Source: Euryarchaeota archaeon UBA463 (GTDB taxonomy: Archaea > Thermoplasmatota > Poseidoniia > Poseidoniales > Thalassarchaeaceae). From it: a stretch of DNA of 11,588 nt. A model generated the notes under the pieces. It was given only the letters and a program-made list of their open reading frames with translations. It made no database searches and was not told where the DNA came from. The stretch's first letter is position 1, and every line of letters begins with the position of its first letter. The position numbers and the translations under genes were made by a program. Shown piece after piece: positions 5,580 to 11,588 of this stretch. The stretch is from the NCBI GenBank assembly GCA_002501805.1, contig DAOI01000017.1, positions 1-11,588 of the forward strand. The letters are read 5' to 3'.

Positions 5580-7787
5580 CTAGTCCTGATAGTGAGTCTC
5601 GCCTGGAATCTCCGGCTTCAGTCCCTTTCTTTCCCTAATCTCGGCTGTAACCTTCTCATACAGGTTAGGTGGTAAGTGGACGAAGCCAGCATTTTCCATG
5701 TTCCAAATAGCCCTTCCTTGGCTTGCAGCCCTAATATCGTTGGAGAATCCGAATGTCTCAGCGACGGGGATCGTACCAATTACCTTGGTAACTCCATCCT
5801 CGACTGGCATGTCCTCGATTATTCCCCTTCTTGTAGAGACTTCCCTGGTAACACCGCCTATCACGTCGTTGGGAGAGTCTATCTGGATTTTCTGAATCGG
5901 TTCGAAAATTACCGGCCTTGATCTCATGAAAGCTCCCTTAACAGCGTTCCTGACTGCGGGAATAGTTTGAGCTGGTCCCCTGTGGATGGCGTCCTCGTGT
6001 AGTTTGGCGTCAACAAGCCTTACCATGACTCCCATTAGAGGCTCATCAGCAACTGGGCCCTTCTTACAGACATCATTGAATCCATCTATGATTAGCTCCC
6101 TAGTCTCATGAAGATTCTGAATTCCCTTGGTGTCATTAACAAGCACGTTTGTTCCATTGATAGCGTATATCTTCCTCATCAAGTCCTTGTCCATGCCTAG
6201 CTCAGCGAATTGATCGCCTATTTCCTTTGCATCTTTGGACCTGACAGTACCATCTCTGAATTCACCAGCTCTTAGTTTCTCGACTACAATATCAGGGAGG
6301 GGCTCTGCCTCGACATAGAATCTGTTGTGCCTGTTGGGAGACTTTCCTTCGAAGGGCCTTCCCTTGTTATCTGACTGAACAGATTCCCTGTAGACAACAA
6401 TTGGCTCGCTGACCTTGACCTTGATCCCTTGCTCTTCTTCAAGCCTGTAAACAGTAATCTCAAGGTGCAACTCACCCATTCCAGCAAGTAAAGCCTCACC
6501 GGTCTCTTGGTTAGTAGACACTTCTAGTGATGCGTCTGCCTTCGCGAGCCCCCTAAGTGCATCGATGAACTTGGGCAAGTCCTTCATTGACTTCGGTTCT
6601 ACTGCAACAGTGACAACGGGTTCAGAGATATGTCTTATCGCTTCGAACGGAGGAGCGTCTTTCTCCCTTGCAATTGTAACTCCAGCCGCTGCACTTCTAA
6701 TTCCTGTAATTGCAGCGATGTTTCCTGATGTCACCTCTGAGGTAGAAATTCTATCTCCTCCAACCATCATACCGACCTGCTGAACTCTCTCGGCCTTTGC
6801 CGATCCTATTGCCCATACTGATTCACCATGCTTAATTCGTCCGGAATATACCCTACCAACAGCTACCTCGCCAGCATGAGGGTCCATCCATATCTTAGTT
6901 ATCATAAGAGATAGAGGACCATCGGGATCACACTCCATCATGGCCTTACCTACTCCAGAATCTAAGTCCCCTTGCCAGATATTTGGTATTCTGTACTTCT
7001 GGGCAATTACCGGAGAGGGGTGCTTCTCGACTGTCATGTCTAGAAGGACGGTGTGGACAGGTGCGAGCTTTGCAAGTTCTTTCTGATTATCGTCGTGACA
7101 ATATTCGAAAATCTGCTTAAAGTTGATGTTGCTCTTCTGCATATAGGGTATTGACATCCCCCAGTTGTAGTATGCTGACCCAAATGCCACTGTTCCTTTC
7201 TGTACTGAAACTTGCCATTCCTTGCCAAGATCTTCGGGAGCATATGTAGAGATTAGCTTGTTTACCTTGGTGATAATCTTCTCAAACCTACTCATCATCT
7301 CTGGCCCATCGATTTGTAGCTCGTTGATTAGTCGGTCTACCTTGTTAATGAATAGGACAGGCCTAACCTTTTCCTTCAATGCTTGTCGAACTACGGTCTC
7401 GGTTTGTGGCATTGTACCTTCTACAGCACAAGCTAGAATGATGCATCCATCAACTGCCCTCATTGCCCTAGTGACATCCCCTCCGAAATCTACGTGACCA
7501 GGCGTATCAATGAGATTGATGAGGTAGTCTTGCCCATCAACGACGTGGACCATAGAGGCGCTAGCAGCGTTGATGGTGATGCCTCGAGCGCTTTCTTGCT
7601 CATCAAAATCTAGGACCCTGGACTTACCTGCTAGTTCTTCGGACATCATTCCCGCGCCTGCAATCAGGTTGTCTGAAAGCGTAGTCTTGCCGTGATCGAT
7701 ATGTGCTGCTATAGCAATGTTTCTGATATGCTCGCGGTCATGCATTATCTCTGTAGCTCTCTTGATGTTGTCTTCCTTACGACCCAT
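5580..7787 (-). CDS. fusA: Translation elongation factor 2 (aEF-2)
   Basis: A full-length 735-residue archaeal EF-2, the GTPase that drives ribosomal translocation. The G domain shows A28-H-I-D-H-G-K-T-T (P loop), R68-G-I-T (switch I), D94-T-P-G-H (G3) and N148-K-V-D (G4). Domain IV carries D599-A-I-H-R-G-P-A-Q, in which His602 is the residue converted to diphthamide in archaea and eukaryotes. The C-terminal S651-T-R-R-G and the F-G-F-S-N-D-I-R-A block near 679 are typical of domain V. The ATG at 7787 is preceded by GAGG with a 7-base spacer. The gene lies 91 bases downstream of rps7 on the same strand and may have its own promoter. Its stop is one base from the stop of the convergent isomerase-synthase gene. 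No EF-1 alpha gene follows. Confidence 0.97.
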   Translation of the reverse strand: MGRKEDNIKRATEIMHDREHIRNIAIAAHIDHGKTTLSDNLIAGAGMMSEELAGKSRVLDFDEQESARGITINAASASMVHVVDGQDYLINLIDTPGHVDFGGDVTRAMRAVDGCIILACAVEGTMPQTETVVRQALKEKVRPVLFINKVDRLINELQIDGPEMMSRFEKIITKVNKLISTYAPEDLGKEWQVSVQKGTVAFGSAYYNWGMSIPYMQKSNINFKQIFEYCHDDNQKELAKLAPVHTVLLDMTVEKHPSPVIAQKYRIPNIWQGDLDSGVGKAMMECDPDGPLSLMITKIWMDPHAGEVAVGRVYSGRIKHGESVWAIGSAKAERVQQVGMMVGGDRISTSEVTSGNIAAITGIRSAAAGVTIAREKDAPPFEAIRHISEPVVTVAVEPKSMKDLPKFIDALRGLAKADASLEVSTNQETGEALLAGMGELHLEITVYRLEEEQGIKVKVSEPIVVYRESVQSDNKGRPFEGKSPNRHNRFYVEAEPLPDIVVEKLRAGEFRDGTVRSKDAKEIGDQFAELGMDKDLMRKIYAINGTNVLVNDTKGIQNLHETRELIIDGFNDVCKKGPVADEPLMGVMVRLVDAKLHEDAIHRGPAQTIPAVRNAVKGAFMRSRPVIFEPIQKIQIDSPNDVIGGVTREVSTRRGIIEDMPVEDGVTKVIGTIPVAETFGFSNDIRAASQGRAIWNMENAGFVHLPPNLYEKVTAEIRERKGLKPEIPGETHYQD

Positions 7788-7794
7788 CCTAATT

Positions 7795-7798
7795 CCTC
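7795..7798 (-). promoter_or_regulatory. Shine-Dalgarno sequence of EF-2
   Basis: GAGG on the minus strand, seven bases before the ATG at 7787, supporting that start. Confidence 0.55.
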
Positions 7799-7823
7799 AA
7801 TTGTTCCGTCCACCTGACTATGG

Positions 7824-7831
7824 TTCATAAA
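7824..7831 (-). promoter_or_regulatory. Possible TATA element for EF-2
   Basis: The minus strand reads TTTATGAA in the 91-base gap between rps7 and EF-2. It would place a transcript start near 7803, about 16 bases before the ATG, enough to include the GAGG ribosome binding site. This suggests that EF-2 can be transcribed independently of rps12-rps7. The rest of the gap holds only a short T-rich stretch after the rps7 stop, which may act in termination. Weak evidence by eye. Confidence 0.33.
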
Positions 7832-7878
7832 TCCGATTGTGGAGAGAAGTAAAACATGACTGTAAGAGTGTAGAACAG

Positions 7879-8496
7879 TTACCTTGCAGAAGCGGCCACA
7901 CGCTCGATTTCTTCCCTCTTACCTATGGAGTAAGCTGCAACATCCCCTTCGGCCGCCTTAGTTATCTCACTTACTATGCCTTGAACAAGAGTTCTCTTAC
8001 TACCGGCTGTAGCGGAGGTACATCCTATTGCGAGGTTTCTCAACGCGATATCCAATCTTCTGCTTGGTGAGGAATCTACAGCCTTAGGAGTGCTTACTGC
8101 GCCCTGCTTAATTCTGGTTATCTCTTCGCATGGTGACGCCTCAACAATGGCATCAATGAATGACTGTAGGGGGTTCTCTCCTGTTCTACTGTTGATTGAA
8201 TCTAATGCGGCTTCATATGCCTTAGCACAATGTTGCTTCTTTCCTGAGAATTTACCCGTTCTCATCAGATTGTTGATGAATCTTTCAACAACGGAAAGCT
8301 TTGACTTGCCGAACCAAGCGTTAGCGTGTCGTCCTCCACTGTGAGGCGTTCCTATTGTTGTCAGGTTGATGTAGGGCGCAAGACCAGGATCTGAGCAAGT
8401 TACTTCTGTGGCGTCCCACTTCCCAAAGACCATGGTCCCGATTCCGGCAATAGGTGCTTCCACCCTGGAATCTTCATGAATAGCTTCTTCGGACAT
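7879..8496 (-). CDS. rps7: Small ribosomal subunit protein uS7
   Basis: A 205-residue archaeal-length uS7, which nucleates assembly of the 30S head and binds 16S rRNA and mRNA near the E site. The conserved core is visible: K66-L-S-V-V-E-R-F-I-N-N-L-M-R-T-G-K, followed by K-K-Q-H-C-A-K-A-Y-E-A-A-L (residues 86-98), N108-P-L-Q-S-F-I-D-A-I, R146-R-L-D-I-A-L-R-N-L-A, and the C-terminal K-R-E-E-I-E-R-V-A. The first 60 or so residues form the extended N-terminus seen in archaeal and eukaryotic proteins. The ATG at 8496 follows the rps12 stop after eight bases, so the two are clearly co-transcribed, as in the conserved str-type cluster. Confidence 0.96.
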   Translation of the reverse strand: MSEEAIHEDSRVEAPIAGIGTMVFGKWDATEVTCSDPGLAPYINLTTIGTPHSGGRHANAWFGKSKLSVVERFINNLMRTGKFSGKKQHCAKAYEAALDSINSRTGENPLQSFIDAIVEASPCEEITRIKQGAVSTPKAVDSSPSRRLDIALRNLAIGCTSATAGSKRTLVQGIVSEITKAAEGDVAAYSIGKREEIERVAASAR

Positions 8497-8504
8497 CTCG
8501 ATAC

Positions 8505-8945
8505 CTACCTTATGGGCTTCTCTTTACGGCCTCTGACCATTTCATCCAAGGATACGCCATTTACCTTGATGACCTTGTATCTGACACCGGGGATATCTCC
8601 ATAAGATCGTCCTTTGCTACCTCCGATACCCTCGACTAATACCTCGTCGTGCTCATCAATGAATGAAATTGCGCCATCACCGGGTGCGAAAGCAGTAAGT
8701 CTGTTACCAGTTTTGATAAGACTTATCTTGACTGCTTTTCTGATTCCAGAATTGGGTTGTTTGGCCTCGAAACCAACTTTCTCTACTACAATTCCCTTGG
8801 CCTGAGTACTGCCCACTAGAGGATCGTGCTTTAGGACACCGCCTCTCTGTCGCTTGAATTGTCGATCCCTAAACTTGCGCTCCTTCCAGCGATATCTCTT
8901 CCTATCGGACTTCATCTTCTGCCCGGAGAAAAGACCTCTACCCAA
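8505..8945 (-). CDS. rps12: Small ribosomal subunit protein uS12
   Basis: A 146-residue archaeal uS12, the decoding-centre protein of the 30S subunit. The N-terminus G-R-G-L-F fits the archaeal G-L-F pattern. The decoding loop reads K62-Q-P-N-S-G-I-R-K, and the family blocks A-F-A-P-G-D-G-A-I-S-F-I-D-E-H-D-E-V (residues 85-102) and D117-I-P-G-V-R-Y-K-V are present, ending E-K-P-I-R. The loop has Gly where the usual sequence is P-N-S-A. The start codon is TTG at 8945, supported by homology and by a strong GAGGTG five bases upstream. The gene is first in its cluster, followed by rps7 and EF-2. The genes often found before rps12 in archaea (nusA, rpl30e, RNA polymerase subunits) are absent; a UbiD gene diverges instead. 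Confidence 0.97.
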   Translation of the reverse strand: MGRGLFSGQKMKSDRKRYRWKERKFRDRQFKRQRGGVLKHDPLVGSTQAKGIVVEKVGFEAKQPNSGIRKAVKISLIKTGNRLTAFAPGDGAISFIDEHDEVLVEGIGGSKGRSYGDIPGVRYKVIKVNGVSLDEMVRGRKEKPIR

Positions 8946-8950
8946 AGTAA

Positions 8951-8956
8951 CACCTC
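8951..8956 (-). promoter_or_regulatory. Strong Shine-Dalgarno sequence deciding the TTG start of rps12
   Basis: GAGGTG on the minus strand, with a five-base spacer to TTG at 8945. No ATG lies in a position matching the uS12 N-terminus: the next methionine is residue 11 and would remove the conserved G-L-F. The ribosome binding site therefore supports a non-ATG start for a highly expressed gene. Confidence 0.7.
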
Positions 8957-8983
8957 AGAATGATGTCTCGCCGACCCTCATGG

Positions 8984-8991
8984 GGTATAAG
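8984..8991 (-). promoter_or_regulatory. Probable TATA element for rps12, possibly shared with the divergent UbiD gene
   Basis: The minus strand reads CTTATACC, close to the archaeal TATA consensus, and would place the rps12 transcript start near 8962. The plus strand reads GGTATAAG, also TATA-like, and would start the UbiD transcript near 9012, 24 bases before its ATG. It is the only clear TATA-like element in the 90-base divergent gap. Confidence 0.45.
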
Positions 8992-9020
8992 AGCGTGACG
9001 GGATAGCCTCGACTTAGTGG

Positions 9021-9032
9021 GCCCTAGAGGGC
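9021..9032. promoter_or_regulatory. Short palindrome containing the UbiD ribosome binding site
   Basis: GCCCTAGAGGGC has five-base inverted arms around a central AG. The right half contains GAGGG (9027-9031), a Shine-Dalgarno match four bases before the ATG at 9036. As RNA it could form a four-base-pair GC stem with a TAGA loop that covers the binding site; as DNA it could be a small operator. The arms are short enough to arise by chance. The Shine-Dalgarno role is better supported than the regulatory role. Confidence 0.35.
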
Positions 9033-9035
9033 ATA

Positions 9036-10349
9036 ATGTCACCAACATTCAAGCATGCATTGACCCCGCCCCCCGATATGGCCTTCCGAGACATGCTCAG
9101 TGGCGTTCATAATGTACAGGAATCTACTAGTGTTTTACATGGTATGATTGAAACCTCTAACAAGATGGGAGATATCCCTTTGGTTTTCAATAACATTACT
9201 GAGGCCCCAGGGCACAGGGCGGCTCTAAACGTTCTGGAGAAGTCTAGGTTGTGTGAAATGTTTGACATTTCACCGGGTGATTTGATAGATGTACTAGCGT
9301 GGGCGATGGAGAATCCTTCTGACCCTGAAGTTGTGGATGCATCTGAGGCACCGGTAATGCAATCAGGCCAAGAGGAAGTAGATCTGAGTAAGATTCCAAT
9401 TCCTTGGCACTTCAAAGAGGACGGGGGCAGATATCAATCTGCGTCAATTATAGTTGCTCAATATTCAGGAGTACGGAACGTATCCTTCCATCGACAATTA
9501 CTCAGGGATAGGAATCATACTGTGGCTAGGTTAGTCCCTAGGCACCTGAGGACCATCAGCGCGGAAGCAGCAGAAGCGGGTGATGATGTCCCCATTGCCG
9601 TAGTCAATGGCCCGGACCCTACCGTACTTCTGGCGGCCGCTATGTCATTCTCTGACTATGTTGATGAGTTGACCGTCGCATCTTCTTTGCACATGAGGTT
9701 GCATGGTTCTCCTCTGAAGGTCGTTATGCTCCCTAACGGTGTGATGGTTCCAGCGGATGCAGAGTATGCCATGGAGGCTAGGATAACTACAGAGAGAGAT
9801 GATGAGGGGCCCTACGTTGACATCACTGGGACTGTAGATGACATTAGGCAGGAGCATGTGATTGAGTATGACTATGTACACCATCGGGTGGATCCGATAT
9901 TCCATGCCCTAATTCCTACAGGCATTGAACATAGGACATTGATGGGTATGCCGAGAGCCCCTACAATAAAGAATTCAGTTTCTAAAGTGGTTGAGTGTGT
10001 TGATGTTCACATGACCGATGGAGGTTGTGGATGGCTGTCTTCAGTAGTCCAGATTGTTCCCAAGAATGAGGATGATGGGATGCAGGCCATAGAAGCTGCT
10101 TTCAGGGGCCATCCCTCGATGAAACAAGTTGTTGTGGTAGATGAAGACATAGATATCTCAGATCCGAAAAGAGTGGAGTGGGCACTTATGACAAGATGGC
10201 AACCAGACAAAGATACCATTATTATGAGCGGGCAGAGAGGTTCTAGTCTCGATCCCAGTAGGGCAGAGGATGGTGTGACAAGTAAAATTGGGATGGATGC
10301 TACTCTAACCCCTGGTGCTGATAAATCCCCCTTCGAATCGGTTTTGTGA
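9036..10349 (+). CDS. UbiD-family prenylated-FMN-dependent decarboxylase (candidate anhydromevalonate phosphate decarboxylase)
   Basis: A 437-residue UbiD-family protein. Visible family signatures are P121-I-P-W-H, N148-V-S-F-H-R153 (candidate active-site Arg), R169-H in V-P-R-H-L, E257-G-P-Y-V-D262-I-T-G-T (the acidic pair corresponding to the catalytic Glu residues of Fdc1), E298-H near L-M-G-M-P-R, and L405-D-P-S-R with G-M-D-A-T near the C-terminus. Known family role: reversible decarboxylation of alpha,beta-unsaturated acids with prenylated FMN. The E-G-P-x-V-D-I-T-G-T form is the archaeal subtype. One characterised archaeal member makes isopentenyl phosphate from trans-anhydromevalonate 5-phosphate, which would feed the ipk gene in this window; that specific role is inferred. 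A quinone-pathway or aromatic-acid role remains possible. It is first in an operon with the TPR and Nudix genes, and its start is supported by GAGGG four bases upstream. Confidence 0.85.
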   Translation: MSPTFKHALTPPPDMAFRDMLSGVHNVQESTSVLHGMIETSNKMGDIPLVFNNITEAPGHRAALNVLEKSRLCEMFDISPGDLIDVLAWAMENPSDPEVVDASEAPVMQSGQEEVDLSKIPIPWHFKEDGGRYQSASIIVAQYSGVRNVSFHRQLLRDRNHTVARLVPRHLRTISAEAAEAGDDVPIAVVNGPDPTVLLAAAMSFSDYVDELTVASSLHMRLHGSPLKVVMLPNGVMVPADAEYAMEARITTERDDEGPYVDITGTVDDIRQEHVIEYDYVHHRVDPIFHALIPTGIEHRTLMGMPRAPTIKNSVSKVVECVDVHMTDGGCGWLSSVVQIVPKNEDDGMQAIEAAFRGHPSMKQVVVVDEDIDISDPKRVEWALMTRWQPDKDTIIMSGQRGSSLDPSRAEDGVTSKIGMDATLTPGADKSPFESVL

Positions 10350-10351
10350 GG
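10348..10351 (+). promoter_or_regulatory. Shine-Dalgarno sequence of the TPR gene, overlapping the UbiD stop
   Basis: GAGG begins inside the UbiD TGA stop and lies five bases before the ATG at 10357. It selects 10357 over an in-frame ATG at 10315 that would overlap UbiD, and suggests translational coupling. Confidence 0.6.
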
Positions 10352-10356
10352 ATAAT

Positions 10357-11352
10357 ATGTCAGATTCAGATATTGCAGATAGTCTGCAACACCCTAGGAG
10401 GAGCCTCGGCGACAGGCATAGAAGTCAATCTCAGAAGTATGTCAACCTTGCATTGGACGAAAATGGCCACGTAATTCAAGAGCGAGTGGTGAACTTAGAG
10501 TGGGGAGAGCAAAGCGCTAGGCAGGCAGTATTACATGACTTTACCAATCCTGAAAATTGGAAAGTTCTGGTAAGGGTAAAATCCCTACTAGGGGACTCCG
10601 AGGGGATTAGGTCCGTACTAGAAGACCTATTTTCGGTACTTGGGAGAAAACCAGAGCAACTTAGGCAATTGGAACACATTGATTTTTTGAGCTCAGGATA
10701 CGATTTGCTTATCGCTTCGCTAGAAGCTGATCCTCTTGATCCAGATGTTTGGTGGGAGATGGCCTGTGAATCTCAGGATGTCCTAACCGAATTTCTTGAC
10801 AGGACTAGTAAGCTCGACCTCAGGGACAGGAGAGCAAATCTACTATTCTCGAGAAGAGTTGAGAGAATTCGAGATTCGGGTGACGAAGACCAATTCATTC
10901 GCCTTTCGAAGATTATCCTTGCACAGAGACCTACTAATCATGAGGCATGGACATCATTAGGAAGGATGCATGAGAGGAGGAAGGAGTATAGTGATGCCTG
11001 GCTTTGCTATGATCAGGCTCAGATTTGTTTCCCTAGTAACACAGTCAGAGACGATTTCAAATCTAGGATGGAGGCTGAGCTGGATGGTAAGAGTAAGAGA
11101 AAATGGAAGTCCCCGGGAATAGAACAGAGAGTTGATTTCCTCAGGAAGATGGAAGATATGGCGACTCCGATCAGCTTGTATGAGAATGTAGAGGAAGATA
11201 TTGCCGAAGATCCGATTAGAGAGGTGGAGGAATTGGTCAGCGAAGGGAAGTTATCTGAAGCTTTCTTCATGACTAGGCGTATGGCCGCACAAGGAGTAGA
11301 AGGAGCTCTTGAGATTAATCAAGAGTTACGGAAGAAAATGGAGGGAGCATGA
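10357..11352 (+). CDS. Tetratricopeptide-repeat protein, function unknown
   Basis: A 331-residue soluble, helix-rich, charged protein. One clear TPR unit spans about residues 193-226, with the pattern A-W-x-x-L-G, Y-x-x-A-W, Y-x-x-A and the closing F-P-S-N. Residues about 126-165 (D-P-D-V-W-W-E-M-A) and 286-325 may hold degenerate helical repeats. The first 45 residues are polar and probably disordered. No signal peptide or membrane segment is visible. TPRs mediate protein-protein contacts; no partner can be named. The start at 10357 is chosen because GAGG lies five bases upstream; an ATG at 10315 would overlap UbiD by 35 bases and add 14 residues that do not resemble a domain. It follows UbiD by seven bases and overlaps the Nudix gene start as ATGA, so the three are co-transcribed. 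Confidence 0.75.
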   Translation: MSDSDIADSLQHPRRSLGDRHRSQSQKYVNLALDENGHVIQERVVNLEWGEQSARQAVLHDFTNPENWKVLVRVKSLLGDSEGIRSVLEDLFSVLGRKPEQLRQLEHIDFLSSGYDLLIASLEADPLDPDVWWEMACESQDVLTEFLDRTSKLDLRDRRANLLFSRRVERIRDSGDEDQFIRLSKIILAQRPTNHEAWTSLGRMHERRKEYSDAWLCYDQAQICFPSNTVRDDFKSRMEAELDGKSKRKWKSPGIEQRVDFLRKMEDMATPISLYENVEEDIAEDPIREVEELVSEGKLSEAFFMTRRMAAQGVEGALEINQELRKKMEGA

Positions 11353-11588
11353 TGTTCGTATTGTGTTGGACTTATTCCAGCAAGGGTGAAGAGTTTGGGA
11401 ATCCTTGGGTCATGGTACTGCACAAAGAGAGGGGGTGGGAGCTTCCCGGCGGAAATATCAACGATGACGAGGGATGGGATGTAGCTGCCTTGAGGGAATT
11501 GTATGAAGAGACGGGTCTGCTAGGAACCGCTCTATCCTATGACCATGACCTCATAGATGGCGGAGTAGTCGTTCTTGTTGAGGTGGAT
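11349..11588 (+). CDS. Nudix hydrolase, 3'-truncated by the window edge
   Basis: Eighty codons are present and the frame is open to the right edge. A perfect Nudix box is visible: G35, five residues, E41, seven residues, R49-E-L-Y-E53-E54-T-G56-L, preceded by W-E-L-P-G-G. This is the MutT-like class that hydrolyses nucleoside diphosphates linked to another group, with Mg2+ bound by the R-E-x-x-E-E glutamates. The substrate cannot be deduced; a role in cleaning oxidised nucleotides is one option. Two consecutive ATG codons (11349 and 11352) could start it; GAGGGAG at 11341-11347 serves either. The first ATG overlaps the TPR gene stop. This domain is unrelated in role to the Nudix-fold isomerase encoded at 3848. 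Confidence 0.88.
   Translation, partial: MMFVLCWTYSSKGEEFGNPWVMVLHKERGWELPGGNINDDEGWDVAALRELYEETGLLGTALSYDHDLIDGGVVVLVEVD

Noticed and set aside
7788..7878. A tRNA or small RNA in the rps7-EF-2 gap
   Set aside because: No cloverleaf arms or T-loop sequence; 91 bases with only a TATA-like element and an EF-2 ribosome binding site.
10315..10356. TPR gene starting at the ATG at 10315
   Set aside because: Overlaps the end of UbiD and lacks a ribosome binding site, whereas 10357 has GAGG at the right distance.
1..11588. CRISPR arrays, insertion sequences, attachment sites or defence genes
   Set aside because: No repeated units, terminal inverted repeats, transposase or nuclease motifs were seen; the genes are housekeeping or metabolic, plus three of unknown role.

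Overview
The window looks like part of an archaeal chromosome, most likely from a Marine Group II / Poseidoniales-type euryarchaeon (inference). Archaeal signs seen in the sequence are an aEF-2 with the diphthamide-site motif, archaeal-type uS12 and uS7, an isopentenyl phosphate kinase, an archaeal-style KptA with an N-terminal zinc knuckle, and the N-terminus of an archaeal-type CoaBC. A bacterial-looking FadA-like thiolase and a type I (Nudix) IPP isomerase sit alongside them, a mixture that fits planktonic Thermoplasmatota. I could not run a search, so the lineage is a judgement.

Layout, left to right: (1) 1-145, N-terminus of coaBC on the minus strand, running off the left edge. (2) 169-723 (+), a four-helix membrane protein with a C-terminal zinc ribbon, convergent with (3) a FadA-like thiolase, 720-1850 (-). 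(4) kptA, 1955-2644 (+), end-to-end with (5) a small zinc-ribbon protein, 2645-2974 (-). (6) An isoprenoid operon on the plus strand: ipk (3057-3851), overlapping by ATGA a single 576-codon gene that fuses type I IPP isomerase to geranylgeranyl diphosphate synthase (3848-5578). (7) A translation cluster on the minus strand, transcribed rps12 - rps7 - EF-2 (8945 down to 5580). (8) A plus-strand operon: UbiD-family decarboxylase (9036-10349), TPR protein (10357-11352), and a Nudix hydrolase cut by the right edge (11349-11588). No stretch longer than 105 bases lacks a gene. I saw no tRNA, rRNA, CRISPR, IS element or attachment site.

How the genes fit together: Ipk makes IPP from isopentenyl phosphate, the isomerase half of the fusion makes DMAPP, and the synthase half condenses both into GGPP, the precursor of archaeal ether lipids. 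Two adjacent genes therefore cover isopentenyl phosphate to GGPP. The UbiD-family enzyme is a candidate for the step that makes isopentenyl phosphate in the archaeal mevalonate route through anhydromevalonate phosphate, but this assignment is inferred from context. The genome segment is very compact: three convergent gene pairs have stop codons that overlap, touch, or lie one base apart.
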